Made by a program: the position numbers and the translations under genes. DNA of 64,000 nt from Anthonomus grandis grandis (Eukaryota; Arthropoda; Insecta; Coleoptera; Curculionidae), in assembly GCF_022605725.1 (NCBI RefSeq), contig NC_065558.1:1674001-1738000 (forward strand). The letters run 5' to 3'. Shown here piece after piece: positions 44,541 through 55,820 of this stretch (the first letter of the stretch is position 1; each line of letters starts with the position of its first letter). The notes beneath the pieces are model-generated. The model was not told where the DNA came from, ran no database searches, and saw only the letters and a list, made by a program, of their open reading frames with translations.

Positions 44541-47500
44541 CTAAATGAATGTTTTTTATTAATTAACTTGCAAAAAAGGCTTTTAAGGAGCAATTAGGTC
44601 TTACTTCACAGGCCAACAGTCGTTTCACCAAAGAACTTTCATATTTGACCTTTTCGAAATCTTCTTGAGGCATAAGGTATTTGCTCTCCAAGTCTTCTTC
44701 TTCAGTGACATCTAGATGGCGTTCTACCGGTTGGCATAACTTCTCACCTTGCCTGAATACATGTCCAGACTCTATTGAGAGACCAGAGGGCGGATCGGGA
44801 GTGTCGTCCCAGTACAAGTAAGTCGGGATTTTCACTTTGTAGATTTTAATCTAAAAAGTGAATTAATTGAAATATTCAGTAATAGTTTTAAATGGTTGTA
44901 CCTTGGCTCGTCGTTCAGCAATCAGCTGATTGCAGTAGTTTTCGATAAGCATTATGGGGTGTTTGGCCATTTCCGGAGGCGCTTGATCCAGAGGAATCTT
45001 GCCCATGAGAACCAAGTTCTTTACGCGTTCCATTTCCTCTTCCTGGAATAAGGAAATTTTGCCAGAACCTTGTTTTAGGGTAAAAATTAGAACTTACCTC
45101 TCTGACTTTGATCCTTTTCACCATCTGTTCCTCATAATCCTCTAGTATTCTCTCTTGGAGTCTTTGCATGTAATCGCGATCGGTGAGGCTCACATAGTTT
45201 GTTCCCATTAACTTTTCTAAACGGTTCCGGACTTGTTGAATGTTAAATCTGAAAACGGTTAAAATAGTGAAGTGGAAATATCCAGATTTTGGGCATTGGG
45301 AGTAATAATAAAGACAGGTATTAGTGTAAGAAGTGAAACAGTTCTCAGACATTTGTATAGTTTGTTGTTATTTCAATATGTACGGTCAAAATAATATAAA
45401 TAGTATTTATCGGGCTCAACGTGTTTTTCATTTCGTTACTGTTATATTTTTTGCTGAGCTTGGAGTTCTGTATTTTTATCCTCTGGTTAGTGGCCTTCTA
45501 ACCTGTGATTAACTGCCTGGAATAAAATCCATATGCTTTTCAGGCAGTAGATAGTCATCAATTGCCTGGAATATAGATTACATTCTTCCAGGCAGTCAAA
45601 ATATAATAGTGATCAATTGCCTGGTATAAAAGAAATCATTAATTTTTTGCTAATAACCTAAATCTTATCAAATATCGATATATATGAAATGCAGAACTTA
45701 AAATGAAAATGCATAACTTAAATGCACATGACCCTAAATTTATCTAACTATTTTAAAAATTAAATATTTAAATTGTAAATAAATTATTACAGTTATTTTT
45801 CTAGGCAGTAGACGTACTCAACTGCCTGGATTAAAAATAATAAAATTGATAATTGAATTATTTAAGATAAAAAAATGTACGTCTCAAATAGCCTGAAATA
45901 GAGAAAACTGGCACTTTTGTTCAACTAATTACAATTGTTGAATTTTTAGGTCACTAAGTATGAAAATGGCTTTAACTTTTTTTTCAGGCAATAAAGAACA
46001 ATTTTTTTCATATACTGTTTGTCCAAAATACTAGTTAGAACATATATATTTTTTAATATTTACGATATTTTTTATATACTTAATATTTGTTGTGTTGTTT
46101 TTATTAGAATTAAGATCGTATAATTTATATTTTTATTTGCAGTCTTTCAGGTAATTAAAGTAATTTTTCCAGGTAGGTGACATAGGTTTTTTTATTTCCC
46201 AAAATGCCTGGAAGAATTTATAGAAAAAGTTAAAGTTTCTTATTTGAATGTATTTAGACGCCTGGAATAAATAAATATAACAATAATTTTGTTTCATGCA
46301 ACTTTAACTACAACAAAACCATTTTCTAAATAGGTATCTTATGATGCATGAATAGGAGCTTATCTGTTCGTATAAGTAGGAGCACCAGGACATTTTTCCA
46401 CTTTTTAATGCATTATGCAATAGTGTTTATTGAGCAAATATGTGTCGCCTTTAAAAAGTATATTTTGCTTAAGTAGTAGTCTCGCGGAGCTCATGGTATA
46501 ATGATCATTATATTTTCTAATTTAATATTTTCTTGAATAAATAACTTTATTAAACATTTTTGTCTTGTCATTGCATTCTGAATCCTGCTGATTCTAACAT
46601 AGTTATACAAAAAAATTAATTTAAGATACCTTTATATTTAATTAAATATTATAGGTTTTATTATAGTTACAATAATTAACTTTTTAAATGTAGTATGTTA
46701 GCGGTATTCTTTTGAGTCATATTTAATTATAACAGGGTCATTATTTATGACTTTATTTAGAAGAGGATTCCAAGTAGGATAAAATATAAAAATCATATAG
46801 GGTTAGACGAATTAACTATAAAAATTAAATTAAAGTCAAGTATGGAACAATAGAGCTAAAGCTAATAATTATCGGATTTTCTTAACACTGGTCATGTCCA
46901 AAAAATTAAAAAAATCGTTTAGGTCATCTTGTGTATGCTAAATATAAATTAGTTTAAATATAATAATAGATTTCAGTAATATTTGAATTTTTTGAGATTT
47001 TTGAGATATTTGAGTTTTCTTACAAATCAGAAGTGGGATAATGCGCCTACATAGAGGTTTTCGTTGTTTGTCGATTGTTGTTTGTCATATTCTATTCGTA
47101 GTATTCTATGTATAATTCTATGTATCGAAAGTGCCAGTATGTGATAAAACTATGATCGCGACATTTGATCCGCAAGTGAGTAGTGTGACGGTATTATAAC
47201 GGTTGTGAAGTTCGCATCAAATCGCTCAAGAGGGATGGCGCGAAAATGGTTTGATGCCTAGGATGTTGCATGTGTAAAGTGGAAAGTGATGAAAAAACAG
47301 TTAGTGGAACAATTTAAAAAACCGTTTGGTAAATTGTTAAAAGAGGCTGCGAACTTTGAGGCTAAAATAGGACAAGATCTGAGTGAGTACTGCTTTGAAG
47401 AGTTAAGTAAATTAAGGGCTTTACAAGTTGATATTCCACAGTCATTTTTAATTAATGCTATTATAACTGGTATTCAGGACAATCAGATAGTATTAGCTGT

Positions 47501-50500
47501 TAGGTCGTCTAATTTTAAGTCTCTTAATGAACTTTATTCATACTTAAGTTTGCTTAAACCGACGGATAGTAGAGACAGTTTAAAAAAAAAATATAGGTTT
47601 TAAGGCTAACAATAGTTTTGCATTTAAAGCAGACCGTAGAAACTCACCTTCTGCAAGAGATTCGCAAAATACTCAGAAAATTAAATGCTTTAACTGTGGG
47701 CCAAATCATTTTGCTAAAAATTATCAAATTTCTCTAGTACAGTGTTTCAAATGTAAACAAAATGGTCATAAGCAATTCCGTTGTCCAGAAAAAACTTAAA
47801 TATGTTACAAAAAAGGAGTCGGTAAATAATGAGTAGATGTATTTGTTCGTCAGTTGCCAAAGTTCGATGTAAATAATGTAATAAATTATAAATTAGTGTG
47901 TGCCTGTGACTTTGATGTTTTAGAGAGTAACATTTCTAAAACAAATAGAAATGAGTTTTATAATTTATTTAACGCGACTTCAGTGATTATTCGGACTGTT
48001 ACTGAGGAGTCCATTGTTTATCATCCTTACAGATTACAACAGATTGTAATTCTTTGAGAACTACATTTACAAAGAAGGACCTAATACCGCGAGTGGCTAG
48101 ATGGTGGTTAGACGTTCAAGATTTTACTTTTGACACAAAATATCGACCGGGCTCATCAATGCGTCATGTCGATGCTTTAAGTAGGTACCCTAAAGGACAA
48201 ATTAAAGTTTGTGGGGTCGATTTAACTAAAGGTGACTGAGTGTTAAGTGCCCTTAATACATCATTTAATAAGGGGATAGCTACTACCCTAGCAAAAGCTT
48301 TGTTGGGTTATCAGCCTAGAACCATGGCAGAGGGTATATTGCTAAATTCGATTGGTAGTGAGGTGGCGAAATTAGACATTAAAGATTTAAGAACGAAAAT
48401 GAAGCATCACATCCAAGATAACCAGATGACAGATATGAAGTTGCAAATGCTACAAAAGTGTTGTAGCAGTGGACAAAATGAAGCCTTGGATCACTGTAGC
48501 AAGACCAGATGATGAGTAGTAAATGGTTGCCGCCCTTTTACTGTTTAGTTTGTCGCAGAGTGATGGTGGGTTGTAGCCCATTAGCTGTGGGTTGTTGCCC
48601 AAAATGGAAGGGTTGTTGCTCAGTATTTTATTATGTAATAATTAAAAATCGTTTATTAAAATATATGTGTTAAAGTTGTAAGTTTATTTTGATTTATGTA
48701 GTTTTTTTAGTCGAGTTTGTTAAGAAGATATTTATATTAATTGATGGATGAGGACATCCAGTTGTGCAGGATGGCCGAATGTAAGATACCTTTATATTTA
48801 ATTGAATATTATAGGTTTTATTGTAGTTAAAATAATTTACATTTTAAATGTAGTATATGAGCGGTATTCTTTTAAGTCGTTATTAATTATGACTTTATTT
48901 ACAAGAGGGTTCCAAGTAGGATAAACTGCGGGTGTAAGCACTTAACGTGAGGAAGGCGAATGAATGTGTGTTTGTTTTAAAAAAAGTATTTTGGTAAAGA
49001 TTTTGAATAAGGTTAATTTTTATGAGAAGGGAAAATAGTATAAAGTTTAGTTTTAGTCTGGCATTCGAAGCAAATAAATATTAAAAATATAGACCGAGTT
49101 TTCTTACATTAAAAAGAATTTTTCAGGGAATTGTTAGTTTTTAAGTAGTGAAAGGGTTAACTATGACTTTTGATAAGATATAACCATCGTATACCTCGGT
49201 TCATTAATTAATCCCCAATTGAACTAACGCTATCCTATCCAGACCCTTTTTATTAACTGAACTGGATGGAAAAATGGAATTCTCATTTATATATTTCTAT
49301 CTTCTAATAGTCTAAAAATAAGCAAAAAATGGGCATAAAATAATGTTTTTCGAGTCCTATAGTCAGACACATTACTTAAGAAAATCACTATTTTCAGGCA
49401 ATTTAGATACTATTTAGAATATTATACGATGATATAGAAAATAAGTGGAAAAATTGAATTTTTATATTTTTCGAGTATAGTAAGATACATTACGTGAGAA
49501 AAACACTATTTCCAGGCAATCCAAACACTATTTAAAAAAAAAATAATGATATAGAAAATAGGTGGAACAATCGAATTCTCAGTTATATATCCATACCTCA
49601 GTTTACAAATTAGCAACAGTACGAATGATATAATGTTTTTCGGATATATTGATAGACATTACGGCAGAAAAACACTATTTCCAAAAGATCCAAACACTAT
49701 TTAAAAAATCAAATGATAAAATAGAAAATAGTTGGAAAAATCAAATTCTGATATTTATCGAGTATAGTAAGATACATAACATAAGAAAAACAGTATTGCC
49801 AGGCAAACCAAAGTCCAGAAAATTGTTAGTTTTTAAGCAGTGAAAGAATAAACCAGGACATTTGATAAGATATAAACACCGTGTACCTTATAGAAACCAA
49901 ATTAATCCCTTAATTAGTTCCCAATTGAACGCCATCCTATCCAGACCCTTTTTTTTATTAACTAAATTTCTATATACCAATTCGTTAATCCCACTAATAT
50001 AAGACGTGAATCGTGATACTATTTTTATCTCGTATCGTCAAAGATCCAGACGAGACAGTACAAAAGGTCGTCATAAAACAACATTCTTAGAACGTATCAA
50101 GTTTCTTCACGTACCGCGCCTTTCATATATTGTATATTTTTCCCCATGAGGGACGAAATTTAATCTGGTATATATATTTAACCCTTGTGAATTGATTTAT
50201 GTTGTTTGTAAGCCAAGTCGCGAATCCGGAACTTTTATTTGTTCGTGGAAAAATCAGCGAGTGGTTATTATAATTTGCTCGTTAAGGCTGCAAATATATG
50301 TGGGGGGTGCATTTTGTATCTTAGGGTTTTGCCAGTAAAATATTGATTAAAAATAATTGAAAAGTGTAAGCAAGTAATGTGTTATATAAGGTATCTGGGG
50401 TGAAATAAATTTTTGGATTCTTCTAGCTCTTCTTTATTCCAGAATGTGGAAAGAGTGAAGGATTAGGGATTATAAGGAAGGACTTAAATATTTTTCTTTA

Positions 50501-53299
50501 ATAATTTAAATTCTTCTCATCCAGGTAATAATGTACCTCTTCAAAGTTCTTACAAACAGATGATATGTTAATATTATATACACCTTCCATAGGCATCATA
50601 TTAAGCAACATATTAAGAGCGATTTAAGTATCATTAAAGGAAAAAAAATTTTTTTTGAATCAGTTCTCTAGTTTAAATTTCATTTACATTTATAGTAGTG
50701 GCAAAAATTTGATGGTTGGAACACTCTAATAGAAAGAAGAAAGTTAGAATGGAGCAATATTGGAATTTCTCGTAAACTTTCCTATTTCAATTATTTGACT
50801 CAAATCCTATTAAGCAAGATAGCATCTGGATAAGCATTTAACAGAGGTAATCGTTCTGTACTGCTGAAAAAACATTATTTTATAATATCTCCAGAACTTT
50901 ACTATTCTAAATATCAATCATATCTTACCAGGTCAGTAAATTAGAGTTAGAGGACTTCTTACCTAGAGAATTCTGTGCAACATCTAATGTTCCACCGGAA
51001 TTGGATCTTAGCAAGGGTCTGAGACCAGAGCTCTATTATTGTTTATTATTTATAACTATAAGAAATATATTTTTTTGAATAGTATGCTTTTTGTTTCATT
51101 AAAATATTCCCAGTAGTTCTTGAGATATTGGACTTTGAAGTGAGTGGTCACTTTGAAGATCAAACATCGTCTTGGCTACCATAATTTAAAAGTGCCAATA
51201 ATTCTTTCTCTATTCCTCGTATTAAATTACATTATAAAGGATATTTGTAAAGAATATTCCCTTGAATATCATGTTTGTCGTTTTATAAGAATATGTTCTG
51301 CAGCTTTTAATATATTGGACCTGGAAGTGTGTGGTCACCTTGAAGATCAAACTGTGTTTTAAGACTCTATCATCTAAAGATGCTAATAAGTGTATATGTT
51401 TCTTGAACTAGATTATACTATAAGGAATATGTGTAAATAATATTCTTCTAAACATTTTGCTCTTTGTTTCATGAGAATATTCTCACTAGCTTTTGAGATA
51501 TTGGACTTTGAAGTGAGTGGTCACCTTGAAGACAGATATCGTGTTTGACACTATCATCTAAAAGTTCAAATAATTTTGAAACAATTAATTTGTTGAGGTA
51601 ACACCATAAAAAAATTGCATAGAATATTTTCCTTAATAGCATATTTTTTATTTTATGAGAATATTATCAGCAACTTTTAAGATATTGGACTTTCTATTGA
51701 GTGGTCACTTTGAAGATCAAACATCGCCTTGGAAACTATCATTTAAAAGTGCCAATAATTTTTACTTTATTCCTCGGATTAAATTACATTATAAAGAATA
51801 TATCCTTGAATATCATGCTTTTTGTTTTATGAGAATATTTCCAGTAGCTTTTGAGATATTCGACCTTGAAATGAGTGGTCACCTTGAAAATCAAACTATA
51901 TTTTTAGACTTTATCATTTAAAGATGCCAATAATTTTGACTCTCCTAATTATACTATAAGGGACATGTGTAAAGAATATTCTCCTAAACATTTTGCTTTT
52001 TGTTTAATGAGAATATTCTCAGTAGCTTTTGAGATATTGATAGCTCAAAAGATATTGGACTTTGAAGTGAGTGATCACCTTGAAGGTTAAATATCGTGTC
52101 TGACACTGTCATCTAAAAGTGCCAATAATTTCGAAACTATTAGTTCGATGAGGTAACATCATATTAAAAATTTGCATGGAATATTTTCCTTAATATCTTA
52201 TTTTTTATTTCATGAGAATATTATCACTAACTTTTAAGATATTGGACTTTGAAGTAAGTGGTCAGCTTGAAAATCAAACTATGTTCTTAGACTCTATCAT
52301 GTAAAGATTTAGCCTTTTATAATTTTAAGACTATTTCCTGGACTACCAGAACTATCCTCTTACAAGAGACTAGGACATGAAAATTGCTTATTTCTTCTTT
52401 GGTAATTGATCTATGATCATGAATATTATTACTACAGCTTTTTTTGAATAAAAAAATATTTCCACTGAAACAAAAAGATCCTCAACTGGCTGAAAGAACA
52501 AAAAATGATTACTTATAAAAAACACAAACGACACTGTCTGCTTTAAAGAAGCCAAGCACTCCCTTAACTGCCTTGAATAATACAATAATTACTTTCAATT
52601 TAAACGCCTGGAATAAAACATAAATTAACTTGCTTGTAATAAACAAAAACGCCTCAGTGTGCCTGTCAGAATCGAGAAAGCAAACTCACAATCACTCTTA
52701 CCCCAAAAAAATCTGTTAAAACTGAGAACAACCAGAACCACAATAAAACGTGCACCCGTACCCATTTAAGTTATGCACTATAAAACGCCATATTCGAAAC
52801 GTACACTAAACTTTGCTTCTTAAACCTACAAATGCCAACTGAGCCCTCTAAAATCCCCGTATAAACGAGGAAATAAAGTTCGTTCAAAGAAAAACAAGGC
52901 ATGGGACGATATTAAGAAAACGTTATTTAGATTAGAAAACGATACGCTATCGGTACATATTACATTGTCCTGAGCACGCACCTTGTGTGAAGATAACCCG
53001 GAAAGCCACTTTGGCAACTTGCCACATGCACGTTATTTTTGATGCACTTCGGAGATAAGATCTTTCATTTATTTATGATCGTTTATTATAAGTTGTATCT
53101 GATTATTGACAAATTTTATTTATTACACTTTCCATTTTTATACTCAAGAATGTCGTTCGGTACTCTAAGGTCAAAGCATTAAGGTTTTCTCTCTGTTTGT
53201 GACAATAAAGCTAATTTTTTAATTGAATTGAAATGAGTAACTTTTATCAAAAAAAAATACTTACCGAATTTCGCGTTCGGCTTTTCTGCTTAGCAACAT
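44427..53299 (-). CDS. Gene B: charged 228-residue protein, five exons
   Basis: The exons are 53265-53299 (from ATG), 45098-45248, 44902-45042, 44605-44850 and 44427-44540. Together they total 687 bases, exactly 229 codons with the stop. The phases are 2, 0, 0 and 0, and all sites are GT-AG. The first half is rich in Arg, Glu and Lys and looks helical or coiled-coil (SRKAEREIRFNIQQVRNRLE, then MQRLQERILEDYEEQMVKRI). The middle has a Pro-rich segment (TYLYWDDTPDPPSGL). The last half is acidic and helical. No signal peptide, membrane segment or catalytic motif is seen if the ATG at 53299 is the start. I do not recognise the family. Regular codons, clean splice sites and clustered short introns (51-63 bp) support a real gene. 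A longer form, read from an acceptor at 53352, would add a hydrophobic segment. Confidence 0.75.
44605..44850 (-). CDS. Gene B exon 4
   Basis: The acceptor is CTTTTTAG before 44850 and the donor GAA|GTAAGA follows 44605. It has 82 residues in phase 0, starting IKIYKVKIPTYLYWDDTPDP and ending VKRLLACE. The acidic run VTEEEDLESKY is notable. The ORF runs past the donor to a stop at 44563, but the donor joins exactly in frame to exon 5. Confidence 0.75.
44902..45042 (-). CDS. Gene B exon 3
   Basis: The acceptor is TTATTCCAG before 45042 and the donor CCAAG|GTACAA follows 44902. It has 47 residues in phase 0: EEEMERVKNLVLMGKIPLDQ, then APPEMAKHPIMLIENYCNQL, then IAERRAK. It is flanked by introns of 51 and 55 bases, short as is common in insects. 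Confidence 0.75.
45098..45248 (-). CDS. Gene B exon 2
   Basis: The acceptor is TAACCGTTTTCAG before 45248 and the donor AGAGAG|GTAAGT follows 45098. It enters in phase 2 and encodes 50 whole residues starting FNIQQVRNRLEKLMGTNYVS. The high charge and heptad-like spacing suggest a coiled coil. Confidence 0.75.
45505..46412 (+). repeat. 0.9-kb direct duplication, copy 2
   Basis: This is the second copy of the block at 40180-41108, inserted in the first intron of gene B. Small differences include a missing 20-base stretch near 45990 (the first copy has GATGCAATTAAAAATTAGTC there). The end words match (GTGATTAACTG and TTTTTAATGCAT). Confidence 0.8.
46620..47024 (+). mobile_element. Gypsy-like 5' LTR (altered)
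   Basis: The left end is TTTAAGATACCTTTATATTT, one base off the TG of the right LTR (TGTAAGATACC). The first 160 bases match the right LTR well (AATATTATAGGTTTTATT, GCGGTATTCTTTTGAGTC, GATTCCAAGTAGGATAAA). The right end is GAGTTTTCTTACA, again shared. The middle differs from the right LTR, so one LTR has been replaced or rearranged inside. TTAA flanks both outer ends. Confidence 0.6.
47025..48779 (+). mobile_element. Gypsy-like internal region, deleted and broken
   Basis: In order: a gag piece (47289-47603, LRALQVDIPQSFLINAIITG), two CCHC-type zinc knuckles (47690-47795, CFNCGPNHFAKNY with a lost last Cys and CFKCKQNGHKQFRCPEK), a piece from before the reverse transcriptase (47854-48040, ending ESIVYHPYRLQ), the end of RNase H (48058-48236, ARWWLDVQDFTFDTKYRPGS then DALSRYP) and the end of integrase (48270-48510, LGYQPRTMAEGILLNS). 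Protease, nearly all of the reverse transcriptase and the integrase core are missing. Many stops separate the parts. It is a dead deletion derivative of a Ty3/gypsy element. A G-rich run and AGGATGGCCGAA precede the 3' LTR. Confidence 0.85.
48780..49108 (+). mobile_element. Gypsy-like 3' LTR
   Basis: It starts TGTAAGATACC and ends TTCTTACA, so the ends are TG/CA and inverted (TGTAAGA/TCTTACA). The first 155 bases match the 5' LTR. TTAA follows at 49109-49112 and TTAA also precedes the 5' LTR at 46616-46619, which fits a four-base target duplication. Confidence 0.7.
49120..49985. repeat. Nested tandem repeats, about 145 bp, with duplicated flanks
   Basis: Four decayed units share ACATTACGTgAGAAAAACACT then ATTTCCAGGCAATCCAAACAC and GATATAGAAAATAGGTGGAA; they lie near 49370, 49490, 49660 and 49770. 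The block is framed by two copies of a second sequence (TTGTTAGTTTTTAAGTAGTG ... TTTGATAAGATATAACC ... CCTATCCAGACCCTTTT) at 49130-49260 and 49820-49970. Confidence 0.65.
49990..51080. other. Mixed intron sequence in gene B
   Basis: The part at 49990-50320 is more complex and richer in CpG than its flanks (GTTTCTTCACGTACCGCGCC, AGCCAAGTCGCGAATCCGGA) and lacks an ORF. It could be an intron enhancer or an old promoter. The rest is AT-rich with no gene. Confidence 0.25.
51090..52310 (+). repeat. Satellite-like tandem array, about 185-bp unit, seven copies
   Basis: The core TTGAGATATTGGACTTTGAA then GTGAGTGGTCACCTTGAAGA recurs with its TTGGAC at 51128, 51315, 51501, 51685, 51859 (TTCGAC), 52055 and 52242. 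That is spacing of 187, 186, 184, 174, 196 and 187. Each unit also carries ATCATCTAAAAGTGCCAATA and TGCTTTTTGTTTyATGAGAA. The short ORFs inside (51144-51362, 51655-51921) are readings through units. Confidence 0.85.
52320..53255. other. Gene B intron near the first exon
   Basis: Scattered box remnants (CCCTTAACTGCCTTGAATAA near 52561, AACGCCTGGAATAAAA near 52602). A G/C-richer patch at 52940-53060 has a self-complementary GGCAACTTGCC. No coding sequence is seen. Confidence 0.3.
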
Positions 53300-53351
53300 A
53301 ATATAAACTAGAAGGGGGTTAAGAGTTTTTAGAACAATAAAAAGCGGTAGA
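53265..53351 (-). CDS. Gene B exon 1 (start exon)
   Basis: The donor is ATTCG|GTAAGT after 53265, in phase 2, exactly as exon 2 requires. The ATG at 53297-53299 gives MLLSRKAEREI before the junction. The frame stays open upstream to 53351 (LPLFIVLKTLNPLLVYI), just after CTCTTCAG, with an in-frame TAA beyond. So either transcription starts at the TCAGTC here and the ATG is the start, or CTCTTCAG is an acceptor and a hydrophobic, perhaps membrane, segment is coded. I favour the first. Confidence 0.6.
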
Positions 53352-53355
53352 CTGA
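53349..53355 (-). promoter_or_regulatory. Initiator-like TCAGTC at gene B
   Basis: The minus strand reads ACTCTTCAGTCTACC. TCAGTY is the insect initiator consensus. A TATAATATA word lies about 41 bases upstream, somewhat far for a working TATA box. The same bases also make a good splice acceptor, so the call is uncertain. Confidence 0.35.
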
Positions 53356-53359
53356 AGAG

Positions 53360-55500
53360 TTAAAGTAACCGAGGCACGAAGGCCGTATATTATATTGAGC
53401 TGTAAAAAGTTACGACCTTTGATGAGTCATAAAGTCTCTTTACGTAGAAATTATTAGGAAAATTTAGAAAATGCAGCCCTGAGTAGCACAGGGATGAGAC
53501 GTGTTGTACAGAGTGTTTTCGAGTAAATAATGTTTTGTATTAAAATTTTATTTGACAAAACTCAGGATTAATAGTGTTTGTAAAGTCTTATATTTCCTGG
53601 CAGTTGACTAACCTAGGAATATAATTATGCATTATTTAATATAAAGTTACTTGTTTAAAAGTATGAAATTACGACTTTTTATGGGATTTAAATTACTTTT
53701 TTTACATTTAGTGATTTGATAATATTTTCATTTTATTGCAAAAATTTAACGTAATTTTTTTCTGGAATCAAAAGTAATTTTTCTGGTTCTTAAACTTTGG
53801 AGGTTATTTCTATGAGTTTCAGGAATTTTTTATTTCATTACAGGCATTTAAGGTAATTATTAATATTTTTTTAAAAATTAGAATAATTGTTTAGATTTTC
53901 CAGGTATTCGAAAATATTTTAAATATCCTTTAGGAATCTGAACCAATTTTTCAGTCTTTTCAAGTCTTTTCGGAATTTGAAAATAATTCTTCATTTTTTC
54001 TTGGCTCTTGAAGTAATTTTTTGATCTTTTAGGGGTTTAAAATGTGTTTTCTTATTTTTCAGGAAGTTTTTAAAGTTTTGTTTATTGTAGATAATCCTGT
54101 TCTATTATATTTTACGAAATAAATTTTATTTTATTCCAAACATTCTTCTTGTATATTTTCCATACATTTGCCCTAAATCCTGCTTAAATTCTTCAAAAAA
54201 TTTTTTTTTCAAATTTTTGTTATTTATGCATTATTTGCCAATAATTATTTGTAAATTTAATTTGCATGTATTATTTGTAAATATTTATTGCTTCGATTTT
54301 TTTATATATTCCAGGAGTCTTTTATAGTTATGTTTAGTCAATTAAACAAATTCTTATTTTATTCCAGGTATTTAACGTAACTTTTATGACCGTCAGATTT
54401 TTAAGACATTTTGTATATTTGAGGTCAATCTAGCTTAATGTATATACAAAATTTTTTTCCAAAAAGTAGATAATAATAAGGAAAAATAACGCAAAAACTT
54501 ATCAATAAACAAGAAGTTATTAAAATAATGGTTTTATTTATTCCAGGCAGTTGAAGTCTTTTGCTTCAAGAAAATATGAAAAAAACTGTCTTCAGATGCC
54601 CTCAACTTAATGAAAACGACTTTAAATAACTAAAGAAATAAATTATTGACTTCAATTGCTTAAAAGGGGAAAATAATTATTAAAAAAATATATTTGAAGT
54701 ATTTAGAAAAAAAAATTGATGACACTCGTAGCAAATATAGTACTTTTTTTTTCAGTTTATCAAAGAGGCCCTAAAGAAATTAAATTATTTGTTTAATATC
54801 AACAAGAATTACTAAATCTGATATAATATGCAAAAAGGCATGGTCAAAAGATAAGAGTTTTCATAAAGAAACAGTTCAAAGGGGCCTTTTTTTTCAAGGA
54901 TAAAATATACATGTCTTTAATTTCGCCAAAAAATCGAATTATAAAAAAAATTACAAAATCAATCTTAAAGTAAATACATGGTAGTCTGCATGTTTCAAAA
55001 AGCTTGAAAATAAGTCAAATAAGTTAGAATTGAAAATACAAATTTTGTTTCGTTCGAAACGTTTACTTATTAATAATTTAAAAAAAGACCTACAAGAGGC
55101 AGCCTCCTAAAATTCTAATAAATTATTATCAAAACTAATTAAATATAATTTAAATTTAAAAAAATATTTGAAATGTGAAAAAATGCATTAAAAATATATT
55201 TTTAATTTTTTTTTAAGTCAAAAATTAATAAAAAAAATTAAATTCCCTTCCTAGCCCGACAAACTACTTTCAGTACTTAACTTAAACCTCTTTAAGTTTT
55301 AATATATATGTTAGCTTAAACGAATGGTACTGCTTGATATGGACTGAAATAATTAAAAATGGCTTTAAATTCCTTTAAAAAGCACAAAATACTGAGTCAT
55401 TAAAAAAAAATCTTTTGAAATTAAAAAAAAAATAAAATAATTGTGTAGTATCGAATACCTTAGAATAATCTAACAATATAAAATAAATGGCCAAAACCAA
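53360..55500. other. AT-rich DNA upstream of gene B
   Basis: It has decayed boxes (TTCCAGGCAGTTGAAGTC near 54541, TTCCTGGCAGTTGACTAAC near 53595, TTCCAGGTATTTAACG near 54362). No gene is seen. Confidence 0.35.
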
Positions 55501-55519
55501 TTTGTAGCTATACCTTTAT

Positions 55520-55820
55520 CTAAAACCCGTTGTTTTTCTGGTTATTCTCAACTGTCTATGTATGAAAAGCTCTTTCATTCTTCGAATAGGTGAATTTTGA
55601 TCATAAATGTTGAAATTGTACATGGAATTAAAAAATACCTAAAGGCTTATACCTCCCTTAGTAAATCAATATTTCTCGAGACACTACACTTCTTAAACAA
55701 TCCTTACTAGTATTATCGATGACTTCCATGTTTATTTTTACTATTATTAAGGTGTGTAGATTACCTGGCCTAAAACTGAGACTGGGATAATAAATGTTAT
55801 TTGAGAAATTTTCACAATTA
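55520..55820 (+). repeat. Dispersed repeat, paired with 61.79-62.08 kb
   Basis: ACAATCCTTACTAGTATTAT then CGATGACTTCCATGTTTATTTT is matched near 61910-61950, and the flanks match loosely (CATGGAATT, CCTCCyTTA, GAGATAATAAAwGTTA). The two are same-strand copies 6.2 kb apart. Confidence 0.55.

Noticed and set aside
44563..44835. Reading gene B exon 4 as a single-exon protein starting at the Met at 44835
   Set aside because: The acceptor at 44851, the donor at 44604 and phase agreement with both neighbours show it is an internal exon.
46434..46599. Possible copia-type solo LTR (TGTTTATTGAGC ... GATTCTAACA)
   Set aside because: Only a 3-base direct repeat flanks it and no partner copy or internal sequence is present.
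52826..53017. 63-codon minus-strand ORF next to gene B exon 1
   Set aside because: No splice sites link it to gene B and it has no protein-like pattern.
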